Shown here one piece after another: positions 1 through 5,328 of a stretch of DNA of 12,390 nt. A program made the translations under genes and the position numbers. Source of the stretch: Candidatus Stercoripulliclostridium pullicola. Its GTDB lineage: Bacteria; Bacillota; Clostridia; Christensenellales; DTU072. Under the pieces are notes generated by a model. It saw nothing but the letters and a program-made list of their open reading frames with translations, had not been told where the DNA came from and did no database searches. Location: positions 1-12,390 of the forward strand of contig JADINF010000079.1 of NCBI GenBank assembly GCA_017694145.1, read 5' to 3'. Positions within the stretch are counted from its first letter, which is position 1, and the number at the start of each line of letters is the position of its first letter.

Positions 1-101
1 TTTGCTCATGCAGTTTCGGCCCACAATGATTTTTGTCGAACATGATAAAACATTTCAGAATAAAATTGCAACACGTATAATCAAATTTTAGCATCGAAAT
101 A
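1..101. other. AT-rich stretch without a recognisable gene
   Basis: This leftmost stretch is AT-rich and contains no reading frame with a plausible start and ribosome binding site on either strand. It may be the tail or the upstream region of a gene outside the window. The SOS-like box that follows is nearly palindromic, so it could equally control a minus-strand gene lying to the left. Confidence 0.5.
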
Positions 102-115
102 CGAACAAATGTTTG
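102..115. promoter_or_regulatory. LexA/DinR (SOS) box candidate
   Basis: The 14 bases CGAACAAATGTTTG match the Gram-positive LexA consensus CGAACRNRYGTTYC at 13 of 14 positions; the last base is G instead of C. The site lies seven bases upstream of the -35 hexamer of a perfect sigma-A promoter, close enough for a bound repressor to block RNA polymerase. Known biology: SOS-controlled promoters of this type are common on Firmicutes mobile elements. That LexA really binds here is inferred from the motif alone. Confidence 0.55.
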
Positions 116-122
116 TATTTTA

Positions 123-151
123 TTGACAAACGGAAATAGATATGATATAAT
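123..151 (+). promoter_or_regulatory. Consensus sigma-A promoter
   Basis: TTGACA at 123-128 and TATAAT at 146-151 are both exact consensus hexamers separated by the optimal 17 bases. Transcription would start near 158. Nothing convincing that codes for protein follows for about 600 bases, so the product is probably a non-coding or leader RNA. Confidence 0.8.
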
Positions 152-188
152 AAAAGAGTACAGGTGTAGATGTCGCCTGTACTCTTTT
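152..188 (+). other. Perfect 13-bp hairpin at the promoter start site
   Basis: The bases at 152-164 (AAAAGAGTACAGG) are the exact reverse complement of 176-188, with an 11-base loop. The left arm begins one base after the -10 hexamer, so the transcript starts inside the arm and keeps most of the stem. Four T residues end the right arm, which makes it possible that it acts as an early terminator or attenuator giving a very short RNA; the T-run is short, so read-through is also plausible. The inverted repeat could also bind a regulator. Confidence 0.6.
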
Positions 189-697
189 GCCATACTTTGA
201 AATGTGTATGGCGTAGTTCTCCTCTTACAGAGGGGGAGCAGAATTTTCTGCGCAGTAGAGCGGGATTTGCCCGCGAGGTTTTCAGCGCGTATTGCGCTGC
301 ACCCGAGCCGTCTGAAAGACGAGCCGTTATGGGCTTTGTAAGCGTACAAATTTTTGAACGTGTAAAGCCCTTGTATGGTTGTTGTTTTTCGTCAGGCAAT
401 GAGGGGCTTTTTTGTGATACAATTTTTCCGAAAAAGCCGACGTTCTCTTTGCTTGAAAAAGATGTGCGATGAAAGGCTTTTTTAAGTGTACTCTTTTTAT
501 GGAGTTGAGCCTGTTTTATCTCGCATTTTTGGACGCGCGATTATGGGTTTTATTTGCGTACAATTTTAGATGTCGGGGCGCGAAAGCGTATTCAACAGTC
601 GGCATCACAATAGAATGGCTAACCACCATAGAGCAATACGAAGTTGCTAAATACGGTTAAGGTCGGTGATATGCGAAAAGCTGTCAGCGACTTTTTT
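158..697 (+). ncRNA. Candidate structured non-coding RNA
   Basis: About 540 bases follow a perfect promoter without a credible gene. Open frames at 170-472 and 469-660 lack ribosome binding sites and have unprotein-like composition. Instead there is a chain of short stem-loops: 221-233 (5 bp), 238-251 (6 bp), 260-274 (5 bp), 283-299 (6 bp), 309-321 (5 bp), then a longer 7-bp arm pair 331-337 with 364-370, and a weaker one at 632-648. The GC-richer core lies within AT-rich flanks, a usual mark of structured RNA in AT-rich DNA. A weak stem followed by CTTTTTT near 677-697 could be the end. Large ornate RNAs of unknown function (ROOL and GOLLD classes) occur on Firmicutes mobile elements, but I cannot assign this one to a class. 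The boundaries are guesses. Confidence 0.35.
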
Positions 698-774
698 GCA
701 CACTTTTTTAGTTATCGTAGCCCTCTCCTTTCGGCGTGGGTAAAGATAAAAACAAATCAGATAAGGAGGAAGAT

Positions 775-905
775 ATGAACAAACAAAGAACGATCAGACC
801 GCCATAAAACGGCAAGCAAACAACAAAAAACGGAAAGCAAAACAGACGAAGACAGCCTGTTCCGTAGTGTGTTACACAAGCGGAGCAGACTGCCGCTTTT
901 CGTAA
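775..905 (+). pseudogene. Small basic ORF, apparently broken by a 1-base frameshift
   Basis: A near-perfect ribosome binding site (AAGGAGG, 763-769) stands five bases before an ATG at 775. The frame then runs only ten codons (MNKQRTIRPP) to TAA at 805. One extra A in the run at 785-787 would instead give a continuous frame to TAA at 903-905: a lysine- and glutamine-rich N-terminal half followed by CSVVCYTSGADCRFS, 43 residues in all. A strong start signal in front of a ten-codon ORF is best explained by a recent single-base deletion, a sequencing error or a leader peptide. A third frame stays open over the same stretch up to 977-979, including an ATG at 905, but it has no start signal. I do not recognise the product; it directly precedes the putative oriT and the mob genes. 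Confidence 0.4.
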
Positions 906-916
906 TGGCGAGGTAC

Positions 917-979
917 GCAAGTGGCAAGCCACTTGCCGAGCGTTCCGCTCGCCTCGTTAGGGGAAATACTTTCCCCTAA
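917..979. other. Three tandem perfect palindromes, putative oriT
   Basis: Three perfect inverted repeats sit end to end just before mobC: GCAAGTGGC (917-925) with 928-936, 9 bp with a 2-base loop; CGAGCG (937-942) with 946-951, 6 bp with a 3-base loop; TTAGGGGAAA (957-966) with 970-979, 10 bp with a 3-base loop. Relaxases of the MOB-P type recognise an inverted repeat next to the nick site, and oriT usually lies directly upstream of the mobC/relaxase genes, as here. I cannot identify the nick sequence. An alternative role is an RNA structure controlling mobC translation, since the last stem ends nine bases before the mobC ATG. Confidence 0.55.
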
Positions 980-988
980 TACCCTTTT

Positions 989-1348
989 ATGGAAGTACAA
1001 AAAACTTTGGAGGAAAAAATTATCGAGAAGAAAACAGTAAAACGAAACAGACCAATAACCTATTCTTTCCGCGTATCGGAACGGGAACGGCGCATCATTG
1101 ATGAGAAGGTAAAGACAAGCGGATTGAGCCGAACAGACTTTCTGATCCGCGCATTGACGGACAAGCCCGTTGTTGTATTCGAACGCAGCGGAGAGATATT
1201 GCAGGAACTTAAACGGCAAGGCAATAACTTAAATCAAGCGGTTCGGCGTTGTCACTTCCACCCGAATGAGAAAGAACAAGTATTGTCTGCCGCGGCAGAG
1301 TGCAAGAGAGCGTATCGCGCTTTGCTCTCCATTATCGGAGGGAACTGA
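989..1348 (+). CDS. mobC: MobC-family relaxosome accessory protein
   Basis: This 119-residue basic protein resembles the MobC family of plasmid mobilization proteins, which bind oriT with a ribbon-helix-helix domain and help the relaxase open the DNA. The stretch RPITYSFRVSERER at residues 21-34 is the expected beta strand, followed by two helices to about residue 58; RQGNNLNQ at 77-84 is the characteristic motif of the C-terminal part. The start is uncertain: the ATG at 989 has no ribosome binding site and lies nine bases after a strong palindrome. A good GGAGG (1009-1013) sits inside the frame, five bases before an ATT codon at 1019, and the conserved part begins only near residue 20. The gene ends one base before the relaxase start, so the two are translationally linked. 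Confidence 0.85.
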   Translation: MEVQKTLEEKIIEKKTVKRNRPITYSFRVSERERRIIDEKVKTSGLSRTDFLIRALTDKPVVVFERSGEILQELKRQGNNLNQAVRRCHFHPNEKEQVLSAAAECKRAYRALLSIIGGN

Positions 1349-1349
1349 A

Positions 1350-2399
1350 ATGCCGCTTTTGAAAGGTACGGCGGGCAAAGCCATGCCTGATATGGCTATC
1401 GGCTATATTACCCGCAAGGATAAGGCAAAGTATATCGACGTGCAAAACCTTTTCATAGACGAGGATTATTCAGCGCAGTTCAAAGAAACGGCGGCGAGGT
1501 TCGGAAAATATACAGACTACGACGAGAGAAAGTATTATCATTTCAAACTTTCTCCCGACAGGAAAGATAGAGCTGATCCTCGCATGGTACATGAGTATGC
1601 GAGAGCTTGCGCGGAAAAGATGTTCAAGGGTTGCGAGTGCGTCATAGCCACGCATACGGATACGCAGACCGTTCACAGTCATATCGTGGTCAATGCCGTC
1701 CACCCTATTACGGGAAAGAAACTGCATTTTAACGACAGTGATTATACGAGGCTGAAAGATATGGCGAATGAGATCGGAGAAGAGTTCGGATTTTCCTCTT
1801 TGGATTTTCGGAAGAAAGCCGAGAACAACCGAACACAGGACGAGCAGCATATCATTCTCAAAGGCGGTACATCGTGGAAGGAAGATTTAAGAGAGGTCAT
1901 TGAGGAAGGAAAACTTTTGGCAAGCGACGAGAGCGAATTTTTCGCTCATCTCGCAAAGTACGGGGTAAGCGTTACGAGAAGCAAGACGGAATACTCCTAC
2001 CTGCACCCCGAAAAGAAAAAAGCTATCCGAGGGCTGAAACTCGGACAAAATTATACGAAAAGTGAGGTATTAAATGTCATTGAAAAATATGGAAACAGGA
2101 CAAACTGCAACACCGCTTGCGATGTTGCAGGAAATGAACGAACAGGACAGGCAGCATATCAAAACCGATTTACTCAAAGAAGCGTTGGCGATATCGAACG
2201 AGAAATGCAACAAATTGATCGAGACGCAGAACAAGCTCATCGAGGAAATGCGGGCGGATATGGCGGCGACGGAATACGATCTGACAACAACCGTGGACAA
2301 AGCGGTACGGGAAATCAAAACGGAAACCGCGAAAACAGAGAAACTCAACGAGAGCATCGGAATACAAGTCAAAAAGGCGGTTTCGACTTCTGTAAATGA
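1350..2399 (+). CDS. Relaxase/mobilization nuclease (MOB-P-like)
   Basis: The 349-residue protein is a DNA relaxase that nicks oriT and stays bound to the 5' end through a tyrosine during conjugative transfer. The metal-binding signature HTDTQTVHSH (residues 102-111, pattern HxDxxxxHxH) followed by VVNAV is diagnostic of the relaxase/VirD2-type family. AIGYITRKDKA (16-26) looks like motif I, with Tyr19 as the likely catalytic residue. The start at 1350 is chosen because GGAGGG (1337-1342) lies seven bases upstream; an earlier in-frame ATG at 1266 lies inside mobC and has no such site. The last 109 residues are glycine-, asparagine- and arginine-rich and low in complexity, and are encoded by DNA that also encodes the next gene in another frame. 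The protein is on the short side for the family and lacks any helicase or primase domain. Confidence 0.9.
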   Translation: MPLLKGTAGKAMPDMAIGYITRKDKAKYIDVQNLFIDEDYSAQFKETAARFGKYTDYDERKYYHFKLSPDRKDRADPRMVHEYARACAEKMFKGCECVIATHTDTQTVHSHIVVNAVHPITGKKLHFNDSDYTRLKDMANEIGEEFGFSSLDFRKKAENNRTQDEQHIILKGGTSWKEDLREVIEEGKLLASDESEFFAHLAKYGVSVTRSKTEYSYLHPEKKKAIRGLKLGQNYTKSEVLNVIEKYGNRTNCNTACDVAGNERTGQAAYQNRFTQRSVGDIEREMQQIDRDAEQAHRGNAGGYGGDGIRSDNNRGQSGTGNQNGNRENRETQREHRNTSQKGGFDFCK

Positions 2400-2595
2400 T
2401 ATGAAAGCGGAAATGCTGATTAACGTACGGGAAACATTATCAAAAACGCAGGAAGAAATTCGAAAGACCGAAAAAGAAATGGAACAGTTACGGGAGAATA
2501 TCCGTTTCGAGAGCGGGTTTCGCAAATTCCTGCTGTGGCTTACACCTGCATTGCTTGTCGTGCAGACGATCGTACTTGCAATTTCATTGCTTTGA
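2074..2595 (+). CDS. Coiled-coil, C-terminally membrane-anchored mob protein (overlaps relaxase)
   Basis: This 173-residue protein has a long charged helical, coiled-coil-like region (about 15-148, rich in E, K, Q and with regular hydrophobic spacing) and one C-terminal membrane helix at about 152-172 (FLLWLTPALLVVQTIVLAIS). It starts at an ATG with GAGGT at 2064-2068, inside the relaxase gene, and overlaps it by 326 bases in a different frame. The layout recalls ColE1-type mobilization operons, where mobB and mobD lie within mobA and MobB is membrane-associated and helps link the relaxosome to the coupling protein. By analogy this would be a MobB-like relaxosome accessory protein; sequence homology is not something I can show. 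Confidence 0.75.
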   Translation: MSLKNMETGQTATPLAMLQEMNEQDRQHIKTDLLKEALAISNEKCNKLIETQNKLIEEMRADMAATEYDLTTTVDKAVREIKTETAKTEKLNESIGIQVKKAVSTSVNDMKAEMLINVRETLSKTQEEIRKTEKEMEQLRENIRFESGFRKFLLWLTPALLVVQTIVLAISLL

Positions 2596-2642
2596 CCACA
2601 ACTGAATAATCGCTGAAAAGGAGAAAATGCTATCGGGAAAAA

Positions 2643-2831
2643 ATGTCGAGAAAGAAAAAGAACACCACAGGCATACCAGATTATGAAATTGACTCGCTCG
2701 CAAGAGCATTGCTGCCCGCCATTCAATCGCTCTTTGAAACGGAAGAAGGAAAAAGAGAGTTTGAAGAATGGAAGGCAGAAAAACAAAAACGACAACTGAA
2801 TACAAAATTGAATAAGAAAGAGTCCTGTTGA
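2643..2831 (+). CDS. Small conserved mob-operon protein (62 aa), function unknown
   Basis: A short, highly charged protein with a hydrophobic patch (IDSLARALLPAIQSLF, residues 16-31) followed by a helix rich in E and K. The pattern IPDYEID-LARALLPAI-FE-EEGKREFEEW is one I associate with small proteins found with Firmicutes mobilization genes; the function is unknown to me. The ribosome binding site is odd: AAGGAG (2618-2623) lies 19 bases upstream of this ATG but only three before another ATG at 2627, which opens a 19-codon ORF in a different frame. A weaker GGGA at 2635-2638 could serve the ATG at 2643. It is the last gene of the mob operon before the terminator at 2961. Confidence 0.7.
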   Translation: MSRKKKNTTGIPDYEIDSLARALLPAIQSLFETEEGKREFEEWKAEKQKRQLNTKLNKKESC

Positions 2832-2960
2832 ATACATAAGGACAGACCGCATAGACGGTATTTGAAAAGATCCGCAATAAAGAGGCGGATTCTGAAAAAA
2901 TAAGATAATATGTGAATTTCAGAAAGGTTGAGCCGAATATCATAAACCTTGAACAACGGC

Positions 2961-2993
2961 AAAAGGGCTTGCGGATATCCCGCAAGCCCTTTT
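2961..2993 (+). terminator. Rho-independent terminator of the mob operon
   Basis: AAAAGGGCTTGCGG (2961-2974) pairs perfectly over 14 bp with 2980-2993, with a 5-base loop; the right arm ends in four T residues followed by ACTTTATT. The A-run on the left arm means it could also stop transcription from the other strand. The 130 bases between the last mob gene and this stem hold no gene, only a weak 6-bp stem at 2870-2890. Confidence 0.85.
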
Positions 2994-3010
2994 ACTTTAT
3001 TGTAAATCCG

Positions 3011-3065
3011 AAAATAAAAAAGTAAATCCGAACCAATCACCCGTGATGAGTAAAAAGTTCGGATT
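3011..3065 (-). terminator. Terminator of the tRNA-Arg transcript
   Basis: Read on the minus strand, the stem formed by 3057-3065 and 3025-3033 (AATCCGAAC with GTTCGGATT, 9 bp) encloses a second small palindrome (ATCACCCGTGAT, 3036-3047), and is followed by TTACTTTTTTATTTT (down to 3011). It lies directly after the tRNA 3' end. The left arm motif GTAAATCCGAA also occurs as a direct repeat at 3002-3012 and 3022-3032. Confidence 0.65.
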
Positions 3066-3074
3066 ATACCCTTT

Positions 3075-3151
3075 TGGTGCGCCTTAAGGAACTCGAATCC
3101 CTAACCTTTGGTTCCGTAGACCAACGCTCTATCCAATTGAGCTAAAGGCGC
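3075..3151 (-). tRNA. tRNA-Arg(ACG), CCA encoded
   Basis: On the minus strand the sequence folds into a complete cloverleaf: acceptor GCGCCTT with AAGGCGC, D-arm GCTC with GAGC around the loop containing TTGGAT, anticodon stem TTGGT with ACCAA around the loop CTACGGA (anticodon ACG, read as ICG after deamination, decoding CGU, CGC and CGA), variable loop AGGTT, and T-arm AGGGA with TCCTT around TTCGAGT. The CCA end is encoded (3075-3077). It has its own promoter and terminator. Its 3' end faces the mobilization module, and tRNA 3' ends are classic attachment sites for integrative elements. Confidence 0.97.
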
Positions 3152-3188
3152 ATATTTCGATCGCGCTCGACTACCGAGCACAATCGAT

Positions 3189-3217
3189 ATTATAGCCGCT
3201 CATGCGGGCTTTGTCAA
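3189..3217 (-). promoter_or_regulatory. Consensus promoter of tRNA-Arg
   Basis: On the minus strand TTGACA (3217-3212) and TATAAT (3194-3189) are both exact consensus with a 17-base spacer. Transcription would start about 30 bases before the mature tRNA 5' end, leaving a short leader for RNase P to remove. Confidence 0.88.
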
Positions 3218-3251
3218 ATATTTTCCTATCTTATTTTTCAAATCCTCTCGC

Positions 3252-4160
3252 TTACTTCGCGTACAGCTCGTCGAGGAATTCGTAGACCGTATTCATCGTT
3301 TCCTTGCTCGCCTTCGTCCAGAAATTGAAGTGGTAGCAATGGTTGTCGATGAGCTTCACCGAATGGGCTTCGCGCACGGGTACGCCCGCTTCTTTCAGTT
3401 TATCGAAAAGTATCTCGCCGTGACCTTTGCAGAATACGTCCTTTTTCGCCATCGTGAGCACCGTAGGGCACCAGTCGGAATTGACGAATGCCGAGGGACT
3501 CACCTCGTTGATATATTCGTAATCCTTGACGTTTGAGTAATCCTTGTTGAATTTCATTCCGAGGAAGCTCTCCCCTATCGAACGCACGAGCCCGAACGGG
3601 AGCTTCGCGCCCATGGCGGCTACGAGGTCGTACGGTCCGCAGAAACATACCATTCCCGCGGGTTTTACCTTACATTCGGGCATTCCGAGTTTTGCCGAAA
3701 GCGCGGGATTGGTGATGACAGCCTCCGTTTCCGCTGCGGCGTAAGCGCCCGCCGAATCGCCCGTCGTGACCACTTTAGTAAGGTCGAGATCGTATTTTTC
3801 GGCGAGTTTCGGGAGATAGTTGAGCGCGTTTATACAGTCCTCTATAACGTCGGGGAATGCGTATTTCGGGCTCAGTCTGTAGTTAATGTTCATCACGAAC
3901 CACCCTCTGTCCGCGTAGAGATGCGAGATGCTCTTACGGTGCTTCTTGTCGCCCTTGACGAAGCCGCCGCCGTGGATATTGACTACGACGGGCATGGGCG
4001 TTTTTGCGCCTTCTTTATAATATATATCGAATTTGCAGTCGGCATAGCGGTCGTCGTAAGAAAGGTTTTTCTCACATTTCACGCCCTTCCTGCTTATGTA
4101 GTTCTGCATGGGATGGAACAATACGTCTATCACCGCGAAAATAAACTCTGCTCTGTTCAT
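3252..4160 (-). CDS. Alpha/beta hydrolase, HSL-family esterase/lipase
   Basis: A 302-residue serine hydrolase of the alpha/beta fold. NIHGGGFVKG (61-70) carries the HGGG oxyanion-hole motif of the hormone-sensitive-lipase family, and GDSAG (134-138) is the nucleophile elbow with catalytic Ser136. Asp241 (in AKKDVFC) and His274 or His277 (in DNHCYHF) are the likely other triad members. There is no signal peptide, so it should act in the cytoplasm on small acyl or aryl esters; the real substrate cannot be read from the sequence. The length is normal for the family. The start is supported by GGAGGAG about six bases upstream. It is the last gene of the minus-strand set, 53 bases after the XRE-cupin gene, and may be co-transcribed with it. 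I see no clear terminator after it. Confidence 0.88.
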   Translation of the reverse strand: MNRAEFIFAVIDVLFHPMQNYISRKGVKCEKNLSYDDRYADCKFDIYYKEGAKTPMPVVVNIHGGGFVKGDKKHRKSISHLYADRGWFVMNINYRLSPKYAFPDVIEDCINALNYLPKLAEKYDLDLTKVVTTGDSAGAYAAAETEAVITNPALSAKLGMPECKVKPAGMVCFCGPYDLVAAMGAKLPFGLVRSIGESFLGMKFNKDYSNVKDYEYINEVSPSAFVNSDWCPTVLTMAKKDVFCKGHGEILFDKLKEAGVPVREAHSVKLIDNHCYHFNFWTKASKETMNTVYEFLDELYAK

Positions 4161-4213
4161 TACGTTTCTCCTCCGTAAAAGTAATTATATGCGCCCGTTT
4201 CCGCGATAACGCT

Positions 4214-4756
4214 TTATCTCTGAATTACAGTGATGAATTTGGCGAATTTCTCCATCGCCACCTGCGCATGGGGAAGGGTGGCGTCGAAATACAGGCTGTC
4301 GCCGCTTCTGAGATAATACTCCTTCTCGCCAACGATAACGCGGAGCGAACCTTCGAGCACGTAGTTGAATTCCTGTCCGGTATGCTTGACGAGCTCCGGA
4401 GTGACGCCTTCTTCTATGGTCACTATCATGGGCTCGAGCTCGCGGTCGACGAAATCGGCGTTAAGCGATATGAACGAATATCCTTCGTAACGCTGTATGC
4501 TGATACCGTTGCCGCCGTAGACGGCGGTGGCGTCGCGCTTGGTGGCGCCTTTACCGAAAAGCACGAACGTGGGGTCTATCTCGAGTACCGTCGAAATATT
4601 GTATAATAGACCTATCGGGATATCTTTCTCGCCCGATTCGTATTCCGCGTATTCTTCCGGGGTGATGCCCACTTTTGGCGCGAAATCCTCTATCGAGTAA
4701 TCGGAAAACTCTCTTAAATCCTTAATCCTTGCCGAAACTTCTTTGATGTTGTACAT
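4214..4756 (-). CDS. XRE-family HTH-cupin transcriptional regulator
   Basis: The 180-residue protein has an N-terminal helix-turn-helix of the XRE type (residues 1-67; IEDFAPKVGITPEEYAEYESGEKDIP is the recognisable core) and a C-terminal cupin barrel (about 105-178). The cupin motifs are HTGQEFNYVLEG (125-136) and GDSLYFDATLPHAQ (152-165), with His125, Glu129 and His163 as the conserved metal-ligand positions; the second His of the classical motif 1 is missing, as is common in this regulator group, so a ligand rather than a catalytic metal may bind. Such proteins repress or activate a neighbouring metabolic operon in response to a small molecule. The gene begins three bases after the upstream stop, with GGGAGATAGG as ribosome binding site inside the preceding gene. 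Likely targets are its own operon, including the esterase. Confidence 0.88.
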   Translation of the reverse strand: MYNIKEVSARIKDLREFSDYSIEDFAPKVGITPEEYAEYESGEKDIPIGLLYNISTVLEIDPTFVLFGKGATKRDATAVYGGNGISIQRYEGYSFISLNADFVDRELEPMIVTIEEGVTPELVKHTGQEFNYVLEGSLRVIVGEKEYYLRSGDSLYFDATLPHAQVAMEKFAKFITVIQR

Positions 4757-4759
4757 ATC

Positions 4760-5317
4760 CTATCTCCCGTACGGAAATTGTTTGTTTTTGCGTCTGCCCT
4801 CTTTCATTTTGAACTTGGCTGGTTCTATTCTCTTTTTGACGAACTCGCAGAAATCTATGAACGTGCCCGCGGTCATATTGTCGTAACGGATATAATACGC
4901 GAGCGCCGCGCCGCAATAAATGTATACGCGGTCTTTTTTGAGCGCGACTCTTTCCACCCTTTCGTAGGAGAATTTCTCCGTATAAGGCTTTTCGCCGTTC
5001 TCTTCGAGCGTTTCCACGGTGAATTCTTCCTCATGAAAAGCGAATTTCCATTCGTGCGTGTTGCGCTTGACGAATTCTTCCCTGTATCCTTTCCGCGCGA
5101 GCGCGATATACACGACGATCGCCGCCGCCATAAGGAGCACGGTAACGCCGCACAGCGCGAGTATGAGCCATTGGTTGAATGCGAAAAACAGCACCAGTCC
5201 CCCGATAAGCAAAAAGCCCACGAGGATGTATTCTTTGACGCCGACGAACTTCTTGAGATAATAGAGCGTACAGGCGTTATAATCTTTTGCGTTGATGTCT
5301 ACGGTCGCTTCGAACAT
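4760..5317 (-). CDS. YcxB-like two-helix membrane protein
   Basis: A 185-residue membrane protein: a short N-terminal cytoplasmic part, two membrane helices (about 30-48 and 50-73) separated by a tight turn, and a C-terminal soluble domain (about 90-165) with the strand-rich pattern EFTVETLEENG..FSYERVERVALKKDRVYIYCG that is typical of YcxB-like proteins. The function of that family is unknown. The C-terminal tail is strongly basic (KEGRRKNK). The gene starts 11 bases after the stop of the GLUG lipoprotein and has no recognisable Shine-Dalgarno sequence, which suggests translation coupled to the upstream gene. Confidence 0.72.
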   Translation of the reverse strand: MFEATVDINAKDYNACTLYYLKKFVGVKEYILVGFLLIGGLVLFFAFNQWLILALCGVTVLLMAAAIVVYIALARKGYREEFVKRNTHEWKFAFHEEEFTVETLEENGEKPYTEKFSYERVERVALKKDRVYIYCGAALAYYIRYDNMTAGTFIDFCEFVKKRIEPAKFKMKEGRRKNKQFPYGR

Positions 5318-5328
5318 TTTTTAACCGA

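Noticed and set aside
88..399. Minus-strand open frame of about 100 codons over the promoter and hairpin region
   Set aside because: It has no ribosome binding site, runs antisense across a perfect promoter and hairpin chain, and its composition is not protein-like.
170..660. Two plus-strand open frames (170-472 and 469-660) as small proteins
   Set aside because: Neither start has a ribosome binding site, the first begins within the start-site hairpin, and the sequences show no domain pattern; the stem-loop chain explains the region better.
1266..1349. Earlier ATG for the relaxase at 1266
   Set aside because: It lies inside mobC without a ribosome binding site, while the ATG at 1350 is preceded by GGAGGG and starts the conserved region.
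1..3000. Integrase, transposase, replication protein, toxin-antitoxin pair or CRISPR array in the mobile segment
   Set aside because: I looked for each and saw no supporting frame, terminal inverted repeat or spaced repeat array.
979..3075. Shared 10-base string ATACCCTTTT at 979-988 and 3066-3075 as a possible attachment-site repeat
   Set aside because: It is too short to stand out from chance, does not include tRNA sequence, and would exclude the oriT-like region from the element.
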